This document shows, one piece after another, positions 25,809 through 33,473 of a stretch of DNA of 37,614 nucleotides (position 1 is the stretch's first letter; every line of letters starts with the position of its first letter). This DNA is from Burkholderiaceae bacterium (GTDB lineage: Bacteria; Pseudomonadota; Gammaproteobacteria; Burkholderiales; Burkholderiaceae_C). The DNA lies in the NCBI GenBank assembly GCA_019234815.1, contig JAFALA010000035.1:1-37614 (forward strand), read 5' to 3'. A program made the translations under genes and the position numbers. Under the pieces are notes generated by a model. The model did no database searches, was not told where the DNA came from, and saw only the letters and a program-made list of their open reading frames with translations.

Positions 25809-25913
25809 AGGCCCAAGCGCGCCTAGACAGGAAGGGACGCGGGAAAGGGAAACCGTTGATGCCGGCGCAGACCTGTTGCCGGCACAATCGCCGTCGTTTC
25901 AGATCTTTCCCTC

Positions 25914-27047
25914 ATGAGCATTCACCAATCGCTGATCTCCCCGACCGCCAACCCTGAGCTGGAAAAGGCGCTGCGCACCCGGGTGGAACGGCGGGTCGCG
26001 CTGTCGGGCGGACTTGGTCAGCTGGAGCCCTTGGCGGTTCGGCTGGGCCTGATCCAGAACACGCTGACGCCGCGATTTCGCGATCCCGCCATGGTGCTGT
26101 TCGCCGGCGACCACGGCCTGGCCGTCGATGGCCTGGCCCTGCTCTGGGGCCGCAGCACGCGCGACTACGTGCAGCTGGCCCTGCAAAACCGCCTGCCCTG
26201 CGCCGTGTTCGCGCGCATCCAGGGCTTGCAGCTGACCGTGGTCGACTGCGGTGTCGCGGAAGCACTGAGCGCGCACCCGCGCCTGCTGGCGCGCAAGATC
26301 GCGCACGGCACGCGCAATTCGCGTGTCGGCGCGGCCATGAGCCTTGAACAGGCGCATGCAGCCGTGCGGGTGGGCATGGAAATCGTCGACGGCCTGAGCG
26401 GCAATGTGCTGGCCTGCGCCGGCATCGGCCAGGGCGCCGCGGAGGCGGGGGCCTTGGTCATGTCGGGCCTGAGCGGCGAGCCCGTGCGCGACTTCATCAT
26501 CTCCGGGCCCGACATGGCCGACGACGATCTGGCGCATCTGCTGGTGGTCTTGCAAGGCGCGCAAGCACGCCACCGCGACACGCAGGACCCCATGGACACC
26601 CTGGCCGCGTTCGGCGGCTATGAAATCGCGATGATGGTCGGCGCGATGCTGGTGGCTGCAAGCAAGCGCAAGCTGATCATCGTCGACGGCATGGCGGCCT
26701 GCGCGGCCCTCAAGGTCGCCTCGATGATTGCGGCCCCGGTGACCGACTACGCCGTGTTCTGCCGCAGCACCATGCACGCGGGGCTGGACATGGCGATGGC
26801 GCAGTTCCATGCCACCGCCCTGGTCGACCTGGGCATGGATTGCGCCGACGGCGCCGGCGCCGCCCTGGCTTGGCCGTTCATCCGTGCCGCCTCGGCCCTG
26901 TTGACCGAACTGCACGACACCGCGGAAATGCTGCCGCAGCCTGACTTCGTGCCCTCGGGATCGGCCTTCATGCACACGGAACCGAACGCCTTGTCGACCC
27001 GCTCGGGCATGGGCATGACCGGCGGCGAGGACCTGGACGAGACCTGA
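25914..27047 (+). CDS. Divergent CobT-family protein (nicotinate-nucleotide phosphoribosyltransferase-like)
   Basis: This 377-residue protein has the CobT fold signature: LFAGDHGLAVDG near residue 62, FGGYEIAMMVGAML near 233, and VDGMAACAALKVAS near 257. True CobT makes alpha-ribazole phosphate from nicotinate mononucleotide and dimethylbenzimidazole in the cobamide pathway. Here the usual GEMGIGNTT reads ACAGIGQGA (Cys168 in the place of the conserved Glu), the usual LGEGSGA reads CADGAGA (Asp312 in the place of the catalytic Glu), and the SAEPGH stretch reads STMHAG. No other cobalamin gene lies nearby. It may use another base, have another reaction, or be inactive. It starts 105 nt after ilvA without a good ribosome-binding site and converges on gspC. 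Confidence 0.75.
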   Translation: MSIHQSLISPTANPELEKALRTRVERRVALSGGLGQLEPLAVRLGLIQNTLTPRFRDPAMVLFAGDHGLAVDGLALLWGRSTRDYVQLALQNRLPCAVFARIQGLQLTVVDCGVAEALSAHPRLLARKIAHGTRNSRVGAAMSLEQAHAAVRVGMEIVDGLSGNVLACAGIGQGAAEAGALVMSGLSGEPVRDFIISGPDMADDDLAHLLVVLQGAQARHRDTQDPMDTLAAFGGYEIAMMVGAMLVAASKRKLIIVDGMAACAALKVASMIAAPVTDYAVFCRSTMHAGLDMAMAQFHATALVDLGMDCADGAGAALAWPFIRAASALLTELHDTAEMLPQPDFVPSGSAFMHTEPNALSTRSGMGMTGGEDLDET

Positions 27048-27058
27048 AGGCGCTCGCC

Positions 27059-27730
27059 TCAGCCGATCTGGCCTGGCAAAGGCTGCAGCGCGGGCGCGCC
27101 TGCCGGCCGGATGTTCCTGGGCGCCGACCAAACGCCTGAGGCCGTCGGCCCCGGAGTGGCGCCGACTTCAAGCGGCGAGACCGGCAAGGGCATGCCGGGC
27201 GCCACGCTCGCGGCGATGCCGCCCGGTGGCGACTGGACCGGCAGGCCCGGCTGCGGCGCAGCCTGCGCCACCGGCAGACTGCCTGTTGCAGGCACCGGCG
27301 CGGCAACGAGATTCAAGGTGAAACGCGTGCGCCCCGCCGACCCCAGAGTCGCCGAACGCGCATCCAGCGAGAGCAATTGAACGTCGTGGTCAAGGCGGCC
27401 GCCCACGCGCACCGGAAGCGGCGGCGCGCCATCGACCGAGATCAGCGCGACGCCCTCAGTCTCGTGGCCTGCCAGGCCCGCCTTGGGCGACACCACGCCC
27501 AGGAGCTTGTAGCGGCTGTCGGCGGCCTGGATCTGAGGCGCCTGGGCGGCGCCCAGCAGGCGAGACCAATCCGTGCCGGCCGGACCGCCGGCGTGGGCCA
27601 ACGCCATGCCAGCAGGCGCTGGAATCGACGCGGGCAGCAGTTTCAAGGCCCAGGCCACCGCGCTGAACGCCAACAAGGCCCAAACGAGAAAGGTGAAGAT
27701 TCGTGCACGCATGCATTGATTATGATTCAT
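27059..27730 (-). CDS. gspC: Type II secretion inner-membrane protein GspC
   Basis: GspC is the bitopic inner-membrane protein that connects the secretion platform to the GspD secretin and helps choose substrates. From the ATG at 27730 (GGAAGGAA just upstream) it has 223 residues: a short cytoplasmic start, one membrane helix (about residues 10-31, FTFLVWALLAFSAVAWAL), and a homology region (about 55-135, with SRYKLLGVVSPKA and RVGGRLDHDVQLLSLD). The long tail is rich in Pro, Gly and Ala in place of a PDZ domain. It is divergent from gspG-E, with only 34 bp between starts, and converges on the CobT-like gene with 11 nt between stops. Confidence 0.87.
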   Translation of the reverse strand: MNHNQCMRARIFTFLVWALLAFSAVAWALKLLPASIPAPAGMALAHAGGPAGTDWSRLLGAAQAPQIQAADSRYKLLGVVSPKAGLAGHETEGVALISVDGAPPLPVRVGGRLDHDVQLLSLDARSATLGSAGRTRFTLNLVAAPVPATGSLPVAQAAPQPGLPVQSPPGGIAASVAPGMPLPVSPLEVGATPGPTASGVWSAPRNIRPAGAPALQPLPGQIG

Positions 27731-27764
27731 GCTTCCTTCCAGATCGCCCCGGACGACCTCAGGC
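27731..27764. promoter_or_regulatory. 34-bp divergent gap gspC / gspG
   Basis: Only 34 bp separate the chosen starts of gspC (27730, minus) and gspG (27765, plus). Each promoter must therefore lie within or across the other's coding or leader region. A GGAAGGAA on the minus strand serves gspC. I see no clear ribosome-binding site for gspG and no convincing -35/-10 boxes. Confidence 0.45.
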
Positions 27765-28211
27765 ATGCCGACCGCCAAACCCTCTCTTCATTCGCTGCGC
27801 CGCGCGCGCGGCTTCACCCTGATCGAATTGCTGGTGGTGCTGGTCATCATCGGCGTACTGGCGGCGCTGATCGTGCCCAATGTGCTGAACAAGGCGGACG
27901 ACGCGCGGGTCGTCGCCGCCCGGGCCGATGTCGGCAACCTGATGCAGGCGCTCAAGATGTACAAGCTGGACAACCAGCGCTACCCGACCGCCGAACAAGG
28001 CCTGGACGCGCTGGTGCACAAACCCGGCAGCGGCCCCGCGCCCATCAACTGGCACGGCCCCTATCTGGAAAAGCTGCCCAATGACCCTTGGGGCAATCCT
28101 TATCAGTACGCCAATCCCGGCATCAAGGGCGAAATCGACGTCTTCAGCTATGGCGCCGACGGCAAGCCAGGTGGCGAGGGCAATGACGCCGACATCGGGT
28201 CCTGGCAATAA
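27765..28211 (+). CDS. gspG: Type II secretion major pseudopilin GspG
   Basis: GspG is the major subunit of the type II secretion pseudopilus. The 148-residue precursor has a 16-residue basic leader and the prepilin-peptidase site RG-FTLIELLVVLVIIG with Glu at +5. The C-terminal domain has KLDNQRYPTAEQGLDALV, PNDPWGNPYQY and FSYGADGKPGGEGNDADIGSW, including the calcium-binding-loop region typical of GspG. An in-frame ATG at 27729 would lengthen the leader to 28 residues and is less likely. It heads the gspG-E operon. Confidence 0.94.
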   Translation: MPTAKPSLHSLRRARGFTLIELLVVLVIIGVLAALIVPNVLNKADDARVVAARADVGNLMQALKMYKLDNQRYPTAEQGLDALVHKPGSGPAPINWHGPYLEKLPNDPWGNPYQYANPGIKGEIDVFSYGADGKPGGEGNDADIGSWQ

Positions 28212-28230
28212 GCCGTCTTGCGGTCTTGCC

Positions 28231-28710
28231 GTGCACACGCCGCCCATAGCGCCAGCGCGGTCGCAACGAGCAAGAGCTGGCGGCTTCACGCTGATCGAGC
28301 TGCTGGTGGTGGTGGCGCTGGTCGCCATTGCCAGCGCCGCGGCAAGCCTGGCCTTGCGCGATGCCGACGCCTCACTGCTGGACCAGGAAGCCGAACGCCT
28401 GGGCGCGCTGTTCGAGAGCGCTCGCGCGCAGTCGCGCATCAGCGGCCAGGCCGTGGCCTGGGTGCCGCTGGACAACGCCGCCGAAGACCAGTTCCGATTC
28501 CTGGGCCTGCCTGCCGGCGCGCCCCTGCCGCATCGCTGGCTCAAGGCCGACGTCCATGTGGACCTGGGTTCGCAGCGTATGGTGCAGCTGGGCCCCGAAC
28601 CGCTGATTCCGGCGCAAAGCCTGGTGCTCAGCCTGGGCGCGCAAAAACGCGTGCTGCGCACCGACGGCCTGGGGCCTTTTGCGGTCGACGACAGCGCCCA
28701 GGAGCCCTGA
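28231..28710 (+). CDS. gspH: Type II secretion minor pseudopilin GspH
   Basis: GspH is a minor pseudopilin near the pseudopilus tip. The prepilin signal AGG-FTLIELLVVVALVAI is followed by a globular domain with LGALFESARAQSRISGQAVAW, typical of GspH/FimT. I choose the GTG at 28231, which gives an 18-residue leader and sits 19 nt after the gspG stop. An ATG at 28186 would overlap gspG and give a 33-residue leader. Product length is 159 residues. The stop overlaps the gspI start. Confidence 0.85.
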   Translation: MHTPPIAPARSQRARAGGFTLIELLVVVALVAIASAAASLALRDADASLLDQEAERLGALFESARAQSRISGQAVAWVPLDNAAEDQFRFLGLPAGAPLPHRWLKADVHVDLGSQRMVQLGPEPLIPAQSLVLSLGAQKRVLRTDGLGPFAVDDSAQEP

Positions 28711-29078
28711 TGCGCAGCGCCTCGACGCAGTCCGGCTTCACGCTGATTGAAGTGTTGGTGGCGCTGGCCGTCGTCGCCATCACGCTGGCCGCAGGCGTGA
28801 AGGCCTCGGGCGCCCTGGGCCAGAGCGCGGACCGCCTGCAGCAGATGACGGCCGCGCAATGGTGTGCTGAAAACCAGCTCACCGACCTGCGCCTGACACG
28901 CCAGTTCCCCGGCATCGGCAGTTCCGATTTCAGCTGCGACCAGCTGGGCCGGCATTTCGCAGGCCGCCTGGACGTGCAGGGCACGCCGAACCCGAACTTC
29001 GTTCGCGTCGACGCCGTCGTCAGCGACGACCATGGGCAGCGCCTGCTGCAGATCTCGACCGTGCTGGGGCGCAACTGA
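28710..29078 (+). CDS. gspI: Type II secretion minor pseudopilin GspI
   Basis: GspI is a 122-residue minor pseudopilin that forms the tip complex with GspJ and GspK. It has a short leader (MRSASTQSG), the cleavage site G-FTLIEVLVALAVVAI, the family's WCAENQLTDLRL segment, and QISTVLGRN at the end. The ATG shares its first base with the gspH stop (TGATG) after GGAG, so translation is coupled. Confidence 0.93.
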   Translation: MRSASTQSGFTLIEVLVALAVVAITLAAGVKASGALGQSADRLQQMTAAQWCAENQLTDLRLTRQFPGIGSSDFSCDQLGRHFAGRLDVQGTPNPNFVRVDAVVSDDHGQRLLQISTVLGRN

Positions 29079-29809
29079 TGCCAACGCCCGCCCCTCGTCC
29101 ATCCCACGGCTTCACCTTGGTGGAGGTACTGGTCGCGCTGGTCGTGATGGCCGTGATGGCCGTGATGGCCTGGCGCGGGGTCGACGCCATGGTGCGCAGC
29201 CGCGACGTCAGCCAGTCGAGCATCGAAGCCACCGCCCGGCTGCAGACCGTGATGGCGCAGCTGCAGCAGGACCTGTCGCAGCTTTACGACCCGCAGCTCG
29301 ACCGGCTGCCGGCCATCAGCTTCGACGGCTCGACCCTGCGCATCGTGCGCCAGCGCAGCGAAGGCGCCACGCTGGTGGCCTGGTCCGTCCGCGGCGGCAA
29401 CCTGATCCGCTGGGAATCTCCCCTGAACAGCACCAGCAACGCACTGCTGAACGCCATGCAGCTCAGCCAGCAGGCGCTGGACCAGCCCTCGGCGCAGCGC
29501 CTGCAAGCCTTGAGTGGCGCGGCCGGCTGGCAGGTGCTGTTATTCCGCGGCAGCACCTGGAGCAACGCCCAGTCCAGCGACGACCTGATGAGCACCACGG
29601 TCAACACCACGGTGTCCGCGGCCAGCACGGCAGCATCGGCCGCATCCGGTGCCTCCGGCACATCCAGCACATCCGTCGAGAGCACGGAGAGCACCGTCAC
29701 CGTCACCCGCGCGCTGCCCACTGGCCTCTACATCAAGCTGGACTTTGCGCCGGACAGCGGCCAGGGCGGCTCGGTCGAGCGCAAGTTCATGCTGGGGCCG
29801 CAGCCATGA
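29078..29809 (+). CDS. gspJ: Type II secretion minor pseudopilin GspJ
   Basis: GspJ is a minor pseudopilin of the tip complex. The 243-residue precursor has leader MPTPAPRPSHG, the site G-FTLVEVLVALVVMAV, then RGVDAMVRSRD and LQQDLSQLYDPQ, which are typical. Two oddities are visible. The membrane helix contains Val-Met-Ala three times (residues 23-31), encoded by three exact 9-bp repeats. Residues of about 170-210 are a Ser/Thr/Ala-rich run inserted before the last strand (TGLYIKLDF), making the protein longer than usual. The start overlaps the gspI stop (TGATG). Confidence 0.92.
   Translation: MPTPAPRPSHGFTLVEVLVALVVMAVMAVMAWRGVDAMVRSRDVSQSSIEATARLQTVMAQLQQDLSQLYDPQLDRLPAISFDGSTLRIVRQRSEGATLVAWSVRGGNLIRWESPLNSTSNALLNAMQLSQQALDQPSAQRLQALSGAAGWQVLLFRGSTWSNAQSSDDLMSTTVNTTVSAASTAASAASGASGTSSTSVESTESTVTVTRALPTGLYIKLDFAPDSGQGGSVERKFMLGPQP
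29144..29170 (+). repeat. Three tandem 9-bp repeats inside gspJ
   Basis: GTGATGGCC occurs three times in exact tandem and in frame, encoding (Val-Met-Ala)3 in the N-terminal helix of the GspJ pseudopilin. A change in copy number would keep the frame. Confidence 0.9.
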
Positions 29810-30786
29810 AGCCGCGCATGACGCCCAGCCGACACGCACCGCGGGCCCGTCAACGCGGCGCGGCGCTGCTGACGGCGCTGGTGATCGTCACGCTGGTGCT
29901 GTCCCTGAGCGCCGCCATGGTGTGGCGCCAGTACCGTTCGGTGGAAATCGAGGCCGCCGACCGCGCCCGCGTGCAAGCCGACTGGATCCTGCTCGGCGCG
30001 CTCGACTATGCGCGCCTGATCCTGCGCGAGGACGCGCGCGCCAACCAGACCACGCCCATCGACGATCTCGGCGAAGTCTGGGCCGTGCCCCTGGCCGAAA
30101 CCAAGCTCTCGACCTTCCTGGCCGCCGACCAGGACCACAACAGCGACGACAGCGGCCCGCAGGCCTATCTGTCGGGCCAGATCAGCGACGCGCAATCGCG
30201 CTACAACCTGCGCAACCTGATCAGCACCAGCGGCGGCAGGACCGGCGCCGATCCGGCCGAGGTGCAGGTGCTGCAGCGCATCTTCGACAACATCGGGGTC
30301 GCGCCCGCGCTGGCCACGCAGATCGCCACGCAGGTCGGCGCCGTCGGCTTCGGCCGCAGCGGCTCGGACGCCGGGCTGAACCTGCAGTCCATCGACCAGC
30401 TCGGCTGGCTGGGCCTGAGTCCGGCCTTGATCGAGCAGCTGCGCCCCTACGTGGTGATGCTGCCGCAGGCCACGCCGGTCAACATCAACACGGCGCCGCG
30501 CGAAGTGCTGGCGGCGCTGGCGGACGGCATGGACCTGGCCGCCGCCACCCGGCTGGTGCAGACCCGCGTCACGCAGCCCTTTCACAGCCTGGACGCGGCC
30601 AAGACGCTGCTGCCAGCCAACGTCAGCTTCAGCAGCACGCGCGCCGCCGTCATGTCGAGCTATTTCTTTGTTGACGGACGCCTGCGCATGGAGGGCCAGG
30701 TGATGCAGCAGCGCTCGCTGGTCCAGCGCAATGGCTTGAACATGGTGGTCCTGGCCCGGGACCGGGTCAACCCTGCCCCGCCCTGA
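29806..30786 (+). CDS. gspK: Type II secretion minor pseudopilin GspK
   Basis: GspK is the large minor pseudopilin capping the tip. The 326-residue product has leader MKPRMTPSRHAPRARQRG followed by AALLTALVIVTLVL. The lack of Glu at +5 is normal for GspK. The large globular domain contains YLSGQISDAQSRYNLRNLI, VNINTAPREVLAALADGMD and SSYFFVDGRLRME. The ATG at 29806 overlaps the gspJ stop (ATGA). The same frame stays open upstream through gspJ but shows no coding character there. Confidence 0.94.
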   Translation: MKPRMTPSRHAPRARQRGAALLTALVIVTLVLSLSAAMVWRQYRSVEIEAADRARVQADWILLGALDYARLILREDARANQTTPIDDLGEVWAVPLAETKLSTFLAADQDHNSDDSGPQAYLSGQISDAQSRYNLRNLISTSGGRTGADPAEVQVLQRIFDNIGVAPALATQIATQVGAVGFGRSGSDAGLNLQSIDQLGWLGLSPALIEQLRPYVVMLPQATPVNINTAPREVLAALADGMDLAAATRLVQTRVTQPFHSLDAAKTLLPANVSFSSTRAAVMSSYFFVDGRLRMEGQVMQQRSLVQRNGLNMVVLARDRVNPAPP

Positions 30787-30841
30787 GCTTTACGCCGCGT
30801 ACACGTCGCCCTCCTAGAATGGCCGCCACTTCTGCCCCACC

Positions 30842-32125
30842 ATGAATTCAACCCTGATCCTCTATTTGCCCCCCAGGCCGCATGTGCGCAGCCTCGGACA
30901 GGCGCATGCATCGGCGGGTCCCGATCCGGACCTGAAGGTCGATTTTGTCTTCAGCGCCAATGGCCAGGGCGTCAGCAGGCAGGGCAGCTGCAGGCTGAGC
31001 GAATTGCACACCGAATCGCCCCGCGCGGACCAGGTCATCGCCGTGCCCGCGGCCAGCGACCTGGCCTGGCTGCGACTGACTCTGCCGCGCGCCAATCCCC
31101 AGCAACTGCGCGCCGCGTTGGCGGGGCAGCTGGAAGAATCGCTGCTCGACGAGCCCGAATCGCTGCACTTCGCGCTCGCCCCCGATGCCAAGCCCGGCGA
31201 ATCCGCCTGGGTGTGCTGCATGAACAAGGCCTGGCTGACGCACTGGCTGACCGCGCTCGAGCAGGCGCAGGCGGGGGTCGACAAGCTCGCACCGCTGTTC
31301 TGGCCTCTTGACGAGGCCGCCAAGGCCAGCGGCCATTTCCACAAGGCTGCCGACGAAACCCTGCACCTGACCCTGAGCGGCAGCCACGGCGTGGCGAGCC
31401 TGCCGCTGCATGGCGAACTGGCCCGCCAACTGGTTCAGGCACAGGTCCAGGCCGGCGACCCGGACCAGGCCGCCTGGAGCGCCGAGCCCGCGGCGGCAGA
31501 GGCGGCCTCGGCCTGGCTGGATCACCGTGTCGACGTCGTCTCGGCCAGTGCGCTGGCACTGCGCGCCATGGCCTGCCCCTGGAACCTGCTGCAATTCGAC
31601 CTGGCGCCGCGCACGCGCGGCCTGCGCGCCGTGCGGCGCGCATTCCAGGGCTTCATGGCGCCGGCCTGGCGTCCCGTGCGCTTCGGCTTGATCACGCTGC
31701 TGGCCGTGCAGGTGCTGGGCCTGAACCTGTACGCCTGGCAGCAACGCCACGCGCTGCGCTCGCGCCAGCACGCCATCGAGGCCGTGCTCACCGACACCTT
31801 CCCGCAGGTCCGCGCGGTGCTGGACGCGCCGGTGCAGATGCAGCGCGAAATGGAGCGCCTGCGCGCCGCCAGCGGCCGCGCCGGAGACGACGACCTGGAA
31901 TCGCTGCTGGGCGCCGCGGCGGCGGCCTGGCCCGCCGGACACGGACCGGTGGAGACCTTGAGCTTCGAGTCCGGCAAGTTGAAGCTGTCCACCACCGGGC
32001 TGCCCCCCCAGCAGTTGGAACAGCTGCAAAGCCAGCTCGCCAGCGTCGGCTGGCAGGTGTTCAGCGCCGACGGACAACTGCAGATCAGCAAGGCAGCCAG
32101 AACTTCGTCCAGCGGCAAACCATGA
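30842..32125 (+). CDS. gspL: Type II secretion inner-membrane platform protein GspL
   Basis: GspL is a bitopic inner-membrane protein that recruits the GspE ATPase. The 427 residues have a cytoplasmic actin-like domain (about 1-270, with LRAALAGQLEESLLDEPESLHFAL), one membrane helix (about 281-299, GLITLLAVQVLGLNLYAW), a periplasmic coiled coil (about 300-345) and a ferredoxin-like end (VETLSFESGKLKLSTTGLP). A 55-nt gap after gspK, containing a -10-like TAGAAT at 30815-30820 without a good -35, may hold a weak internal promoter. The stop overlaps gspM. Confidence 0.92.
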   Translation: MNSTLILYLPPRPHVRSLGQAHASAGPDPDLKVDFVFSANGQGVSRQGSCRLSELHTESPRADQVIAVPAASDLAWLRLTLPRANPQQLRAALAGQLEESLLDEPESLHFALAPDAKPGESAWVCCMNKAWLTHWLTALEQAQAGVDKLAPLFWPLDEAAKASGHFHKAADETLHLTLSGSHGVASLPLHGELARQLVQAQVQAGDPDQAAWSAEPAAAEAASAWLDHRVDVVSASALALRAMACPWNLLQFDLAPRTRGLRAVRRAFQGFMAPAWRPVRFGLITLLAVQVLGLNLYAWQQRHALRSRQHAIEAVLTDTFPQVRAVLDAPVQMQREMERLRAASGRAGDDDLESLLGAAAAAWPAGHGPVETLSFESGKLKLSTTGLPPQQLEQLQSQLASVGWQVFSADGQLQISKAARTSSSGKP

Positions 32126-32667
32126 ACCAGCGCATGTCCTTCGTGAACCACCCCCACGCCGGCGGCCCTGCCCCCGCAAACCACCTCTCGGCGTGGCTTG
32201 ACCCCCTTAGGCAGCGCTTCGCCGCGCTGAACCCGCGCGAGCAGGTGCTGGTCCGCACCGCCGCCTGGGCGCTCGCCTTGCTGCTGGCCTGGAGCGTACT
32301 GGTCCAACCGGCCTGGCACCTGCTTCGCAGCGCGCCGGCCCAGCTCGACCAGTTGGACCGCCAACTGCAATCCATGCAGCTGATGGCGCAGGAAGCCCGC
32401 GAGCTCAAGGCCACGCCCACGGTCAACGCCGACCAGGCCTTGCGCGCGCTGGAGGGCAGCGTGGCGCCGCTGGGCGACGCCGTCAAGCTCAGCGTCCATG
32501 GCGACCAGGCCGTGCTGACCTTGACCCAGCTGAGCGCCGAGCAACTGCAGGCCCTGCTGCGCGACAGCCGCAGCGCGGCCCGCACGCGGCCCGTGCAGGC
32601 CAAGCTGCAGCACAGCGCCGCCGGCTACAGCGGCAGCCTCACGCTGGCCCTGGGGGCCGGATCGTGA
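32122..32667 (+). CDS. gspM: Type II secretion protein GspM
   Basis: GspM is a bitopic inner-membrane protein that pairs with GspL. The 181 residues have a Pro/Ala-rich cytoplasmic start, the family's RFAALNPREQVLVRTAAWAL leading into a membrane helix (about 49-65), a coiled coil (about 70-95), and a small periplasmic domain with VKLSVHGDQAVLTLTQLSAEQ. The ATG overlaps the gspL stop (ATGA). Confidence 0.9.
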   Translation: MNQRMSFVNHPHAGGPAPANHLSAWLDPLRQRFAALNPREQVLVRTAAWALALLLAWSVLVQPAWHLLRSAPAQLDQLDRQLQSMQLMAQEARELKATPTVNADQALRALEGSVAPLGDAVKLSVHGDQAVLTLTQLSAEQLQALLRDSRSAARTRPVQAKLQHSAAGYSGSLTLALGAGS

Positions 32668-33473
32668 AGATGCGCTGGAAGGCGGGCGGCACGCTGTTGG
32701 GCACGGTCCTGGGCGCCCTCGTGGGCACCCTCGGGGCCCTGCTCGCCTTTGCCCCGGCCAGCTGGCTGGCGCACGAACTCGCCAGCGCCACGCGCCAGCA
32801 CGTGCTGCTGACCGACACGCGCGGCAGCATCTGGTCGGGCTCGGGCGTGCTGGTGCTCACAGGCGGCGCCGACAGCAGCGACGCCAGCGCCCTGCCCGAC
32901 CGGCTGGAATGGAGTGTCGGCATGCAAGGCCTGGCCCTGGCCGTGCGCGTGCGCCAGGCCTGCTGCATCACGGAGACGCTGCCGGTGCTGCTGCGCCCGG
33001 GACTGGGCGGCGTCAGGCTTTCGCTCTCGAACCCAGGGCAGCCGCTGCGGCTGCCCGCCGCATGGACCGCGGGCCTGGGCACGCCCTGGAACACGCTGCA
33101 GCTGGGCGGCATGCTGCAGGTGCAGGCGCAAGACCTGCAGCTGGCCTGGAGCGCCCTGGGCGCGCTGCAATGGCAGGGCCGGCTGACGCTGGATTTCGTG
33201 GACCTCAGCTCGCGCGTCTCCACGCTCGCATCGCTGGGCAGCTACACACTGGCGGTCGACAGCGATCCCGACACCCCTGGCGCGGCCCGGCTGCACCTGA
33301 GCACCCGCGACGGCGCCTTGCATCTGCAAGGCGAAGGGCGCCTGGCCCCCGACGCGCACAGCCAATTCCATGCCGAGGCGCAAGCCGCGCCCGGCATGGA
33401 GGCGGCCCTGGACAATATCTTGAACATCATTGGACGGCGCCAAGGCGCGCGCTCCATCATCACGATCGGATGA
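32664..33473 (+). CDS. gspN: Type II secretion protein GspN
   Basis: GspN is an accessory component present in only some type II systems. The product is about 269 residues: one N-terminal membrane helix (about 8-30), then a beta-rich domain with [17 protein letters not shown] and [20 protein letters not shown], both characteristic. Translation may begin at the GTG at 32664, overlapping the gspM stop (GTGA), or at the ATG at 32670. The end, [15 protein letters not shown], overlaps the gspD start. Confidence 0.9.
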   Translation: MKMRWKAGGTLLGTVLGALVGTLGALLAFAPASWLAHELASATRQHVLLTDTRGSIWSGSGVLVLTGGADSSDASALPDRLEWSVGMQGLALAVRVRQACCITETLPVLLRPGLGGVRLSLSNPGQPLRLPAAWTAGLGTPWNTLQLGGMLQVQAQDLQLAWSALGALQWQGRLTLDFVDLSSRVSTLASLGSYTLAVDSDPDTPGAARLHLSTRDGALHLQGEGRLAPDAHSQFHAEAQAAPGMEAALDNILNIIGRRQGARSIITIG

